Below, piece after piece: positions 10,112 to 19,400 of a stretch of 64,000 nt of DNA. Numbering within the stretch: position 1 is the first letter of the stretch; each line of letters opens with the position of its first letter. The notes beneath the pieces were generated by a model. It did no database searches and had not been told where the DNA came from. It saw only the letters and a program-made list of their open reading frames with translations. A program made the translations under genes and the position numbers. This DNA is from Bacteroidota bacterium (lineage in GTDB: Bacteria; Bacteroidota; Bacteroidia; B-17B0; Aurantibacillaceae). The stretch lies in contig JAQZBQ010000001.1 in the NCBI GenBank assembly GCA_029237825.1, positions 310,001 through 374,000 of the forward strand, given 5' to 3'.

Positions 10112-10610
10112 TTTCCCAATTCTGCTGAGACCTCAACACTTGTTCCACTACATCACGCACGCAGCCTTCCCCACCTTTTCGACTTGAAATATAAAGGCAA
10201 ATTTCCTTGATTTCAGTGGCTGAATCAAAAGGGCAAGTAGCGATTCCTACTCTTTTCATAACTTCATAATCAGGGAGGTCATCACCCATATACAAAATCT
10301 CCTCTTCCTTCAAATTGTGTTCATTGACGTAGTCCTTATAGCATTGAAGTTTATCGTGTTGTGATAGAAATACATCCTGGATACCCAAACCATGCAGCGC
10401 TTTTTTTACAATTTGACTGCTGCCACCCGTGATCATCGCAATCCGGTACCCTTTTCTTACAGCTAATTGTAACGCATACCCGTCTTTAGAATTCATATTG
10501 CGAAGGAATTCTCCGTTCTCTAATAAAAAAACCTGTCCATTCGTTAGTACACCATCTACATCAAATAACAAAGTTTTAATACGAGGTAACTTTTGCTTAA
10601 AATTTTCCAT
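10098..10610 (-). CDS. HAD-family phosphatase, KdsC-like (KDO 8-phosphate phosphatase)
   Basis: A 170-residue cap-less HAD phosphatase. Motif I is DVDGVLTNGQVFL (about residues 17-29), with the nucleophile Asp in the DxDG form. Motif II is the ITG of MITGGSSQIV, and motif IV is GDDLPDYEVM. Size and the VLTNG signature match the tetrameric KdsC/YrbI type that removes phosphate from KDO 8-phosphate in lipopolysaccharide inner-core synthesis. Other substrates are possible because no kdsA or kdsB is nearby. It is last in the minus-strand ccm run and overlaps the DUF2520 gene by 14 bp, suggesting translational coupling. Confidence 0.82.
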   Translation of the reverse strand: MENFKQKLPRIKTLLFDVDGVLTNGQVFLLENGEFLRNMNSKDGYALQLAVRKGYRIAMITGGSSQIVKKALHGLGIQDVFLSQHDKLQCYKDYVNEHNLKEEEILYMGDDLPDYEVMKRVGIATCPFDSATEIKEICLYISSRKGGEGCVRDVVEQVLRSQQNWEITGW

Positions 10611-11409
10611 GATGGATGTTTTGCTGCGTCTGAATGAGTTCAGACAGTTTTTTATAAACAGTAGTTAACTGCGGATTATCTTGTAAAAGTGTCAGGTGTT
10701 TCCGCATAACCGATTTGTCCTGTCTCTTAGCCGGGCCGGTTTGCGCCTCTTTAGGATGGATTATATCAAGTTTTGAAACCGTTTGCCGGATGAGGGGAAG
10801 CAAGAGGCTTGTTCTATTTTTACCTACATGCTCTTCAACAAGTTCAAATGCAGCAACATACAAAGCGTTAGTAAAATTACAAGCAAAAACCGCTGCCAGG
10901 TGCAACTGAAGCCGTTCTACCGAAGTCATTTTAAGAACCTTGTCAGAAACAGTGCTCGCCAGAAAACGCAAAAGAGCTAACGATTTTCGGGTTTCGCCTT
11001 CAATTAAAAGTGGCGTAGTTCTCCAATCGATAATGGCATTCTTATGAAAAGTTTGGAGCGGATAGTAAACGCCAATATGATGAGACACTCCCTTTAACAT
11101 TGACATGCTCACACTGCCGGATGTATGAGCCACAACACCTTTAATATTTAAAATTTTTATTTTTGATATTACCTCCGAAATCACCTCGTCTTTTACAGCA
11201 AGCAGATATATATCGGCAGTAGCATCAATTTTAGTGTAATCTGTTTGCAGATTACAACCAGCTGTTTTGGATAAAGAAACAGCATCGTTTGATCGCCGGT
11301 GATTAAACAGCTGAACTATCTGAAGATGTTCTTTTAGTTGGAAGGATTTGACCAAATGTTTTGCAACATTCCCTGTTCCAATGATTACTATATTAATTTT
11401 CTTTGTCAA
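10597..11409 (-). CDS. Rossmann-fold/DUF2520 domain protein
   Basis: A 270-residue protein with an N-terminal dinucleotide-binding fold (INIVIIGTGNVAKHL, residues 5-19) and a C-terminal helical DUF2520 region (about 130-255; LAAVFACNFTNALYVAAFEL). The family resembles NADP-dependent oxidoreductases/6-phosphogluconate dehydrogenase folds, but its substrate is unknown. Its start codon lies within the last bases of ccmF (4-base overlap) and its end overlaps the KdsC-like gene. Pairing of a DUF2520 protein with a KdsC-like phosphatase recurs in Bacteroidota from general recollection. Enzymatic role not assigned. Confidence 0.8.
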   Translation of the reverse strand: MTKKINIVIIGTGNVAKHLVKSFQLKEHLQIVQLFNHRRSNDAVSLSKTAGCNLQTDYTKIDATADIYLLAVKDEVISEVISKIKILNIKGVVAHTSGSVSMSMLKGVSHHIGVYYPLQTFHKNAIIDWRTTPLLIEGETRKSLALLRFLASTVSDKVLKMTSVERLQLHLAAVFACNFTNALYVAAFELVEEHVGKNRTSLLLPLIRQTVSKLDIIHPKEAQTGPAKRQDKSVMRKHLTLLQDNPQLTTVYKKLSELIQTQQNIHHGKF

Positions 11410-13997
11410 GCAACCGGAGTTATTGGCTTCTTATTTAATCTCCTGCGCTCTGCTATCGCTACTATTGTGCCGATGATCATCACAATGCAACCAAGCCACA
11501 GCACATTAATAAAAGGAAACATGTAGGCTTCCAGAACCACAAATTCTTTAGTATTGTTTACCTTTTCGCTCATTTGTATTTCGATACTACCCTCCTGCGG
11601 ATTAATTTTCCAGAAAATAAATTTTAATCCTAATTCATTCAGTTCAAACTGATCTGGAAGAACAGAATTGTTCTTCAAAATATATTTTGGTGTGGCGCGG
11701 TAAACATTACCATTGATATCGGTGGCCTTTAAAACCGCCGTTACAACTAATAAACTATCATTTTTGGAAAATTCTTCTTCCGATAAGTTAGTCGTGATAC
11801 TATCGATTAAAATGATCGCATTATCCGCAAATATAGTATCCTGCATATGCCCTACGTAATTGACAGGTTCTTTATAAGCATCTTTCTTAATTTCCCGGTT
11901 ATCGGACAGATCGGCATAGGTTATATGAGTATAGATATCGCTTCCAATAAAATGTTTCGTGTCGGGATTTGAAGCTTGACCCATTCTCGGATTATCCTGA
12001 ACCATTGGGCTCAAAGAGAAAGCTTTTACCAATTTTCCATTATGATCTTTGGTAAAATAATCCATATGAAAAAACACATCGATGCCCTTTCGCTCTTTTC
12101 CATTATAGGTTACTAGGTAATTTCCCATAGGTAACGTGTCACCTTTAGTTAAAACCAAACTTTTTTTTGCGCTGAAATTTTCCCCGAGGCTTGCAACGTT
12201 TTTCTGAGAAGTGTTTTGTGAAATTGTCAGCTTCTTTGAAGTTGAAATAAGTGCGCCCAATAAAATCAAAGCGAATCCTATATGAGCAATGGATGCTCCG
12301 GCATGCCTTGTTTTCCCCTTCAGCGTTCGCGTCCAGTAATCAAGATTGCAAAACACAGCGAATAATGCTGATATAAAAAGAAGCGCGTAAGATATTAAAT
12401 TCCATTTATCTATAGATTTTGAAACCGAATAATCTTTAAGAAAATATAATGGAATCACAGCCGATAAACCAAATACCAACGCAAAAATACCAGACCAGGT
12501 GATATGTCTGATAAAACGTTTTGGATCGGTTCGTTTATATTTAAAAAATTGAGTAATCCCTACAAGAATTAAAGTTACAATGGCAAAAGGAACCATCCAT
12601 AAATTATAATCCGAAACTTTAATTGGTGCTTTCTCCATCGAAAATAACTTATTGAAAACCGGAATTGAAGTAAAATAAGTAATGACTAACGATGAGAGCA
12701 GAAACACTAAAGATCCCACAAACATCCAGAATTCACGGGAATAAAGATTCTCCTCTTCCTCTTCCTTTGGGAAAAACTTCATATAGGAATAAATGGTAAT
12801 CATTAAACTTACAGCAAGCCAGGCCAGTAGTAAAACTATTTTATGCCCCATTACAATGCCCATAAATAGCATCATAAATGACACCATGATATACGAAACC
12901 CGCAATAATTTGTCATGGATAAGCAATACAACACAAATCATAATAAAAGTGAGTACATAAATAACCAATTGCGCCTGCATTCCCAGATCTGTAAACGCGT
13001 GCACAGAACTGTTACCTAAAATCCCGCTGCGGGTTAAAAAGGTTGAATACAAAACCAAAAGAAAAGAGGCGATAGCCATTAAATGAGTCATGAATAAAGA
13101 GCCGCCTTTATTTTTATTAATAATCATCACATGGCCTGCTCCCACCATAACCAGCCAGGGAACCAGGGAAGAATTTTCAACCGGATCCCATGCCCAAAAT
13201 CCCCCGAAACTCAATGCTTCGTATGCCCAGGCGCCTCCCATTAAAATTCCGGTTCCTAAAATCATGATGCTGAAAAACGTCCAGGTGAGGGCTGGTTTTT
13301 GCCATGTTGTAAAATCGCGTTTCCATAAACCTGCAACTGCAAAAGAAAACGGAACAAGTGTTGATGAAAAACCAAGAAACAAAGTTGGGGGATGAATGGT
13401 CATCCAGTAATTCATCAGTAAAGGATTTAATCCACGCCCATCAATTTTAGATGAAAAGTCGGGCATATTTAAAAATGGCATGTTAGCAAAATCCGGATTT
13501 TCCCTTAATAGTAAAAAAGGGTTTGTGCCCACTTTATAGTCGCCAATATATATACCTAAGAGCATACTGGCTATAAAAACCTGAACTAGTGAAAAGATAG
13601 CCATCGTTGGAGCTTTCCATTTTGCGTCAATAGTCTTTCTTAATATATTACCCAGCACAACGTTCCAGAATGCCCAAAGTAAGAAACTTCCCTCCTGTCC
13701 TTCCCAAAAGCAGGACATGATATATTCCATTGGCATTTCATTATTACTGTGCTGGTATACATAGGAATATTCATAATAATGATTGAAGAGCATGAAAAAA
13801 ATGGTAGCCGCTATCCCAATGATTGAAATAGAATGCAAGGTAAATGCAGTGCTGGCGAAACGCTTCCATTCGGTTCCGTTTTCTGCTTTTGAATTAAAAT
13901 AATATCCTATCGCGGAAAGAACGGCCGCAAGAAGAGACAAAATAATAAATCCATTCCCTAACTGCCCTACCCATAAATGCTCTCCGGTGCTACTCAT
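11406..13997 (-). CDS. ccmF: cytochrome c maturation heme lyase CcmF
   Basis: An 863-residue polytopic protein. The tryptophan-rich heme-handling motif is GGFWAWDPVENSSLVPW (about residues 262-278). Conserved histidines are in periplasmic phrases such as NYWMTIHPPTLFLG (about 195-208) and SGILGNSSVHAFTDLG (about 325-340). The last third contains a long periplasmic domain (about 600-815) and a final membrane helix. It is larger than the roughly 650 residues of E. coli CcmF, as is usual for Bacteroidota members. CcmF takes heme from CcmE and joins it to CxxCH cytochromes. It sits in one minus-strand run with ccmB, ccmC, ccmD-like and ccmE, separated from ccmE by a VOC gene. Confidence 0.9.
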   Translation of the reverse strand: MSSTGEHLWVGQLGNGFIILSLLAAVLSAIGYYFNSKAENGTEWKRFASTAFTLHSISIIGIAATIFFMLFNHYYEYSYVYQHSNNEMPMEYIMSCFWEGQEGSFLLWAFWNVVLGNILRKTIDAKWKAPTMAIFSLVQVFIASMLLGIYIGDYKVGTNPFLLLRENPDFANMPFLNMPDFSSKIDGRGLNPLLMNYWMTIHPPTLFLGFSSTLVPFSFAVAGLWKRDFTTWQKPALTWTFFSIMILGTGILMGGAWAYEALSFGGFWAWDPVENSSLVPWLVMVGAGHVMIINKNKGGSLFMTHLMAIASFLLVLYSTFLTRSGILGNSSVHAFTDLGMQAQLVIYVLTFIMICVVLLIHDKLLRVSYIMVSFMMLFMGIVMGHKIVLLLAWLAVSLMITIYSYMKFFPKEEEEENLYSREFWMFVGSLVFLLSSLVITYFTSIPVFNKLFSMEKAPIKVSDYNLWMVPFAIVTLILVGITQFFKYKRTDPKRFIRHITWSGIFALVFGLSAVIPLYFLKDYSVSKSIDKWNLISYALLFISALFAVFCNLDYWTRTLKGKTRHAGASIAHIGFALILLGALISTSKKLTISQNTSQKNVASLGENFSAKKSLVLTKGDTLPMGNYLVTYNGKERKGIDVFFHMDYFTKDHNGKLVKAFSLSPMVQDNPRMGQASNPDTKHFIGSDIYTHITYADLSDNREIKKDAYKEPVNYVGHMQDTIFADNAIILIDSITTNLSEEEFSKNDSLLVVTAVLKATDINGNVYRATPKYILKNNSVLPDQFELNELGLKFIFWKINPQEGSIEIQMSEKVNNTKEFVVLEAYMFPFINVLWLGCIVMIIGTIVAIAERRRLNKKPITPVA

Positions 13998-14003
13998 TTT
14001 TTG

Positions 14004-14402
14004 TCATCGTTTATTTTTATCGTCCCAGGCCATTGGCTGCCATAATTCGAGTTTGTTCCCAGCTGGGTCCATGATCCATGCAAAAACTCCATTTTCATGA
14101 TATTCAGGGCCTTTTTGAATCAAGACATCTGCTTCTTTGAGCTGATGGAGCATCTCTTCCATGTTATCCACCCGGTAATTAATCATAAAGGGAGATTCGC
14201 TTGGGAGAAACCATTTTGTATCCTCAGCGGCAACCGACCACACCGTTAAACCGGTATCGTCTGCTTTATCGTTTTGCCATTTAATGATAGCGCCTCCCCA
14301 GGATTCTAAATCTAATCCTAAATGTTTAGTATACCACTCCGCTAATTCTTTTGGGTTTTGGGTTTTAAAAAAAACACCGCCAATTCCTGTTATTTTTGCC
14401 AT
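14004..14402 (-). CDS. VOC/glyoxalase-like protein inside the ccm operon
   Basis: A 132-residue vicinal-oxygen-chelate protein. The opening ITGIGGVFFKTQNPKELAEWYTKHLGLDLE and closing NGVFAWIMDPAGNKLELWQP form the paired beta-alpha-beta-beta-beta modules of glyoxalase/bleomycin-resistance proteins. The putative metal ligand Glu is in KLELWQ; the first position seems not to be the usual His. It lies 6 bases upstream of ccmF and 15 bases after ccmE, so it is likely co-transcribed with the cytochrome maturation genes, although no role in heme handling is known. Specific substrate unknown. Confidence 0.8.
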   Translation of the reverse strand: MAKITGIGGVFFKTQNPKELAEWYTKHLGLDLESWGGAIIKWQNDKADDTGLTVWSVAAEDTKWFLPSESPFMINYRVDNMEEMLHQLKEADVLIQKGPEYHENGVFAWIMDPAGNKLELWQPMAWDDKNKR

Positions 14403-14417
14403 GTTCAGCTGATAAAA

Positions 14418-14801
14418 TTAAACTTGTGGTTTTCCGTCGTTATATTTACTAGGGCACTTCATCAAAATTTCGTTGGCGTGAAATTCTTCGCCCTGCATTT
14501 TACCAATTAAAACAATCTGTTCAGATTTTTGAAAGTCTTGTGGAACACTTTTGTGAAGCACTACTTTCTTTTCAACACCTTTGTTATCGATCATCATAAA
14601 TGAACATTCATCGGCGTTAATTTTAGGATTATACTCAACCGGAGATGTTTTGTTTAATTTTCCTACAACATGATATTCTGTTTCAGGGTTTGCGGAGGCT
14701 TCAATAAAATCGGAATACTTAGCGCTGCTTTGAAGTGAGGTGAAAATAACACCAATTGCAACTGCTATTACGATGATGCCAAGTATGTGAATCTTTTTCA
14801 T
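14418..14801 (-). CDS. ccmE: cytochrome c maturation heme chaperone CcmE, Cys-x-x-x-Tyr variant
   Basis: A 127-residue protein with one N-terminal membrane anchor (about residues 4-22) and an OB-fold periplasmic domain. The C-terminal motif is KCPSKY: Cys116 stands where the classical CcmE (HxxxY) has the histidine that binds heme covalently, and Tyr120 is the conserved tyrosine. CxxxY CcmE proteins are known from Desulfovibrio and archaea. The Cys codon (14454-14456) reads clearly as TGC. CcmE accepts heme from CcmC and passes it to CcmF, and both genes are in this operon. Identification rests on position, size, topology and the C-terminal motif. Confidence 0.85.
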   Translation of the reverse strand: MKKIHILGIIVIAVAIGVIFTSLQSSAKYSDFIEASANPETEYHVVGKLNKTSPVEYNPKINADECSFMMIDNKGVEKKVVLHKSVPQDFQKSEQIVLIGKMQGEEFHANEILMKCPSKYNDGKPQV

Positions 14802-14850
14802 TTATTTTTTCTCTTTAAATTATTGTGCGAAAAACGCGAACTTCTTCCTT

Positions 14851-15060
14851 TTAATTTCTCTTTTCGAGTTTTCTCAATTTTATATCCAGATAAACAAGGT
14901 AACCGATTAGGCAAAGGAAGATGATAGATATTACCGAAATGACCACATAAATTTTTCCGTCATTTCTAAATACATCTGCCATCTCCGGCTCTAACTCCTG
15001 AGCATTCGAAAGAAAAGGAATGAGGAGGCTAAACAATATGAGGCTGAGTTTAATTTTCAT
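14851..15060 (-). CDS. CcmD-like small membrane protein
   Basis: A 69-residue protein with a signal-like N-terminus (ending FLSNAQ), an acidic stretch (ELEPEMADVF) and one membrane helix (about residues 34-58: IYVVISVISIIFLCLIGYLVYLD; read in two parts), then a short basic tail KLRKLEKRN. Its position between ccmC and ccmE, its 11-base overlap with the ccmC end, and its size fit CcmD, which in other bacteria helps release heme-loaded CcmE from CcmC. Sequence conservation in CcmD is too low for motif proof. Confidence 0.7.
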   Translation of the reverse strand: MKIKLSLILFSLLIPFLSNAQELEPEMADVFRNDGKIYVVISVISIIFLCLIGYLVYLDIKLRKLEKRN

Positions 15061-15712
15061 TTTGTATGTGTGCTAATAGTGCCATTCGTTTTTTAATATC
15101 AAGAATCCAAAGACTTAACAATACCCAACCAATTACAGCAGGATAAAATACCAAGCGCATATTGCTATCCAAATCGTATTTTCCAAATGCAGGGTTTCCA
15201 CCATTTCCAGGATGAAGTGAATCGGTTAATCGGGGTAAAATCATTATGAAAACAAACATCATTACAAAAGCAAAAATATTATACACCGCGGAAATTCGTG
15301 CGCGCTTAAGTTCGTCATCAATTGAACTCCTGAGAATAAAATAGGCTAGGTAAATTAAAACGGCTATCGCTACTCCATTCAATTTCGGATCCTGAAATGT
15401 CCACCAGGTTCCCCAGGTAAACTTAGCCCACATAGATCCGGTTAATAATCCTGGTACCGCAAAAAACAATCCGGTTTGGGCAGCCTGATCACTTATGATA
15501 TCTGAAGTAAAGTTGTTCCCTGATAAATATTTGACGGCATGAACCACAGAATAACCCATTAAAAAAAGCATTGCAAACCAAATAGGAACGTGGTAATACA
15601 CGTTACGGATAGTTTCATGTAAAATGTTTAAACGGGGCACAGACCCTAACATACCCCAAACTAATGTATAGAATATGAGTAACGCCGCAAGTATTTTCCA
15701 CCATTTAATCAT
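15050..15712 (-). CDS. ccmC: heme exporter/transfer protein CcmC
   Basis: A 220-residue protein with about six membrane helices. The heme-contacting tryptophan motif is TWGTWWTFQDPKLNG (about residues 98-112), and flanking histidines fit the family: HVPIWFAM (about 41-48) and LHPGNGG (about 166-172). CcmC presents heme to CcmE at the outer face of the inner membrane. The gene starts 6 bases after ccmB and its end overlaps the ccmD-like gene, so the four genes are tightly coupled. Confidence 0.9.
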   Translation of the reverse strand: MIKWWKILAALLIFYTLVWGMLGSVPRLNILHETIRNVYYHVPIWFAMLFLMGYSVVHAVKYLSGNNFTSDIISDQAAQTGLFFAVPGLLTGSMWAKFTWGTWWTFQDPKLNGVAIAVLIYLAYFILRSSIDDELKRARISAVYNIFAFVMMFVFIMILPRLTDSLHPGNGGNPAFGKYDLDSNMRLVFYPAVIGWVLLSLWILDIKKRMALLAHIQNEN

Positions 15713-15718
15713 CGGAGA

Positions 15719-16378
15719 TTATTCTTTCCAAAGGTAATTAAATAAAAGCGTTGCCAATGCTACTACAACAAAATTTAGCATCACCAAAATAATCAGGTAT
15801 TTATAGCTAACACTCCAGTCTAAACCATCAATGGCATGTTTACTCACTTTAACAGAAACGAGTAACAGCGGCATTAATACCGGAAAACTCAATATGGCCA
15901 TTAAACTAATATTATTGTTTGCCTTGGAAGCTATGGCGCTCATTAAGCTTAATACGCCTGAAAAAGCCGAAGAACTAAACAAAAGTGTTAGCAAGAACAT
16001 TCCAAGGTCTTGTACCATACTTCCTACAAACCATGAATAGAAAAAAAAGGTCAAAAGACTTAACACAACCATTAAGATCATGTTATAAAAGATTTTACTT
16101 AAAATAAATTGCCGCGGACTATAATTTAAATAATTATATAGTCCTCTACCTTTCGTTTCCTGGATAAAACTCTTCCCTGAGACATTTACCGCAATGAACA
16201 TGAAGATTGTCCAAAAAAGCGCATTCCAAACCATAGGGTGAATAATCTTTTTAAAACATAGGGCAGAAATAAAAACCGTGGCAACGATGTAAACTAAAAT
16301 TCCGGCAAGAGTTGATTTTTGCCGGAATTCTAATACAAATTCTTTTTTTACAAGAGAGGATAATAGTTGAGTGGCCAT
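15719..16378 (-). CDS. ccmB: heme exporter subunit CcmB
   Basis: A 219-residue membrane protein from the ATG at 16378. An in-frame start at 16417 would add 13 residues and begin 2 bases after the upstream stop, but the family normally starts about ten residues before the KKEFVLEFR segment. Six hydrophobic helices follow, with the conserved phrase SGKSFIQETKGRGLYNYLNYSPRQFILSK cut here into its key parts: ETKGRG, then LNYSP. CcmB is the permease of the CcmAB(C) ABC complex that frees heme-loaded CcmE. No ccmA ATPase gene is in the window, so the ATPase must be encoded elsewhere. Confidence 0.85.
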   Translation of the reverse strand: MATQLLSSLVKKEFVLEFRQKSTLAGILVYIVATVFISALCFKKIIHPMVWNALFWTIFMFIAVNVSGKSFIQETKGRGLYNYLNYSPRQFILSKIFYNMILMVVLSLLTFFFYSWFVGSMVQDLGMFLLTLLFSSSAFSGVLSLMSAIASKANNNISLMAILSFPVLMPLLLVSVKVSKHAIDGLDWSVSYKYLIILVMLNFVVVALATLLFNYLWKE

Positions 16379-16419
16379 TTGACCGGCAAATTTACGGCCA
16401 AATCCATGAAATTCCAATA

Positions 16420-19400
16420 TTATCTTAGTACCTGAACGAACCCATTATACTTCTTATCTTCAGGAACATCCAAAACGTAAAAGTACGTTCCATCGTTTAA
16501 ACCCTCAGCTTTCCATTCATTCATATAATTCCCGCTCGAAAATACCTTTTTACCCCATCTGTCAAAAATTGTTAAAGAGGAGTTAGGATGGTATTCGATG
16601 TTCTTGATTTTAAAGAAATCGTTCGAACCGTCGCCATTTGGTGTTATGATATTGGCAATAACAATTTCACAGGCAGGCAATACAGTTATTACCTGAATAT
16701 CATTATCACTAAACCCACAACTGTCGGTTGCGGTAACCATAATCGAATAGGTTCCATCAGCCTGAGGACCCGCAGTGCTTAATACAGCAGAGGTGGATAA
16801 AACAGACAGCCCAGGGAACATTACCCAGCTATACACATAGGGAGCCCTGCCACCCGTTACAACTGAATTTAACTCAAATTCAGTTGTTGCACAAACTGCA
16901 GCCGAATCAGGAATAATTATATTCACATTTGTTGGAAAATTACTTACGATGACGCTTGCCGTTGCTGTATTTGCGCAAACCCCATTGACCGTTACAACAA
17001 ATGTAGTTGTTACAGGCGTTGAGGTAATGTAAGTAGTGTTTGTATTTGTTCCAACTGCGGGAGTCCAGTTATACGTATAGGGTTCCGCAGAGGAAGTTGC
17101 TACGTTTACTGTAAGCGTTGCAGAACCATTCATACATTTAATTACATCAGCTATTGGCGCGATGGTAAGTGTGGTCAAACTATTTACCATGGCGCTAACT
17201 GTATAAGTATTTACAGGTGCGCTGCAGAATCCCTGAGCAGATAATGTGAAGACATTTAATCCCGTCACAGTTGTGTTGAAAGAAGCGGCATTATTGATTG
17301 AATTCAGTGTTACTCCGTTATTATAGGTAATGGTGTAACTCTGTACAGGATCCAACGGAGAAACGGTTAATGTTATAGGAGAACCAATACAAACCACACT
17401 TGGAGTTGCAACCAACGCAGCATTTGTGATCCCCTGCATAACTTCAACGCTATTCGTGAACGTCGTAACCGGGCCGCTGCAAGGGCCTGCAGCAATAAGC
17501 GAATAGGTATGTGTACCAAAAACGGGAGATGCGATTGAAGCCGGAACAAAAGTAATCGGTGAATTGACCGAAACCTGGCTATTGCCATTAGCGTCCACAT
17601 ACGCGATCGTATATGAAGCAAGAGATCCCAATGCGCTCAATGTAACGGGACTTCCCGGACAAACGGATGGAGATGAAACAGACAATGTGCCTTCTGTTAC
17701 CCCCTGAATTACCTCGATAGTGTTGGTAAACATAGTTAAAGGACCGCCGCACGGACCCGTTGCCGATAAGCTATAAACGTATGCGCCGGTGATGGTTGGA
17801 GCGTTAAATGTTACAGGGCTCACCGTCGTAGTTTGTAGTCCTGCATTATCTGTGTACTGAATGGTGTAGGAAGTTAAAGTGCCCTGAGCTGAAAGGCTTA
17901 CAGTGCCACCCGGGCAAACAGAAGCGCTGGAAGTAGCAAGAGTACCCTGAGTGAGTCCTTGAACTGTTTCAACACATATCACAGTGTCTTTCGAACAATT
18001 CCCCAGGTTGCTGGTTAGGGTAACGGTATAACAGGAGATTCCAGAAGTTGATGGTAAATCAATTTGAATGGAATCATTTGAAGCAGGAATAACCACACCG
18101 GTTGTTGGCGTTACCACAACGTTAAATTGTGAACCCGATTGCTGAGAATTGCAATTTCCAAAAATCATATTTGGACGGTTTTGAGATGAGCCAAGTGATG
18201 CCGTAACAGGACACTGGTCTGAACCATCATCATCTACATACCTTGAAGCAATGTATCCCACGTTTGTATATTGAACATTGATATTACCGTCCCAGCTCTG
18301 ATTAAAAAAACACACATCTACTAGCAAGTTACTTGTTCCGTCCCACTCATAAGCCTGGGCGAAATTATAGGTATTAATACCCACAAAAGCATTTATGTTA
18401 TTTGGTCCGTAAACCTGTGAAAGTCCTGAATTATCTAATGTGCTCTGAACAGTATTATAAGTCACACATTTCAATTTAATTGAAAAATTATCAAAGGCGG
18501 TCGAATTACCATTAAGGTTTGTAACTCTGAATGCCAGGCTATTTAGTTTCCCCGGAGTTACACCGGCAGCAAGCAATTCACTGGCACGTATCAAATACTG
18601 ATGCCTTGCGCTCTCGTACAATCCTTCATACGGCGTGTAAGCACCGCCGCTTCCCTGAGTTGTTGCCGTACCAATCTGAACCGTACTTGAAACAGCACAA
18701 GGCGAGGTTGCAAGGCCGCAAGAAGTTGGAGCTCCACCTCCAAAACTGATTCCAATACGCGCCGAATCCTGATCCACACAATAAACCGAACCACTGGAAA
18801 TGGCATTGGCGCTATTCAATGTATAACTTGGCGATTCCCTCATAACAACCGTTGTGGTAGCAACGGAAACGCACCCGAATTGATTTGTGACAGTTACAGT
18901 ATACACGCCGCCGGTAGCAGAGGTACTCGCGGTATTAGCTGAACTTAAAGTTCCCGAAGAAGCTGCCCATGAATAAGTATGTGGTCCTTGAGATGAAGGG
19001 TTCAATGTATTTGTAGCGGTTAACACGGTGGACGCGGCATCACCATTGCAGTAACTGAGGTTTCCACTGATACTGGCTACAGGTACCGGATTAATATTAA
19101 TATCGCCTATGATTGTCTTTTGGCATAAACCTGAAGTAAGGGTAACGTAAATCAAAGAATCTGCAGCAACAGCGGTTGTGTAAGAAGTTGTTGGTGTTGT
19201 AAATCCATTGCTCCACAAATAGGAATCCGGCATACCACCGGTAACGTTAACGCTTGCACTGACAACACCTCCCGGACAAGCGCCTACTGTTGGGGTAATA
19301 GCTACAGATCCCATTAAATTACTTAGTGATCCATGGTTAACATTTACCACAAATTGCTGGGTTGATGTTCCAATCGGACTTCCATTATCTGTTGCAGTCA

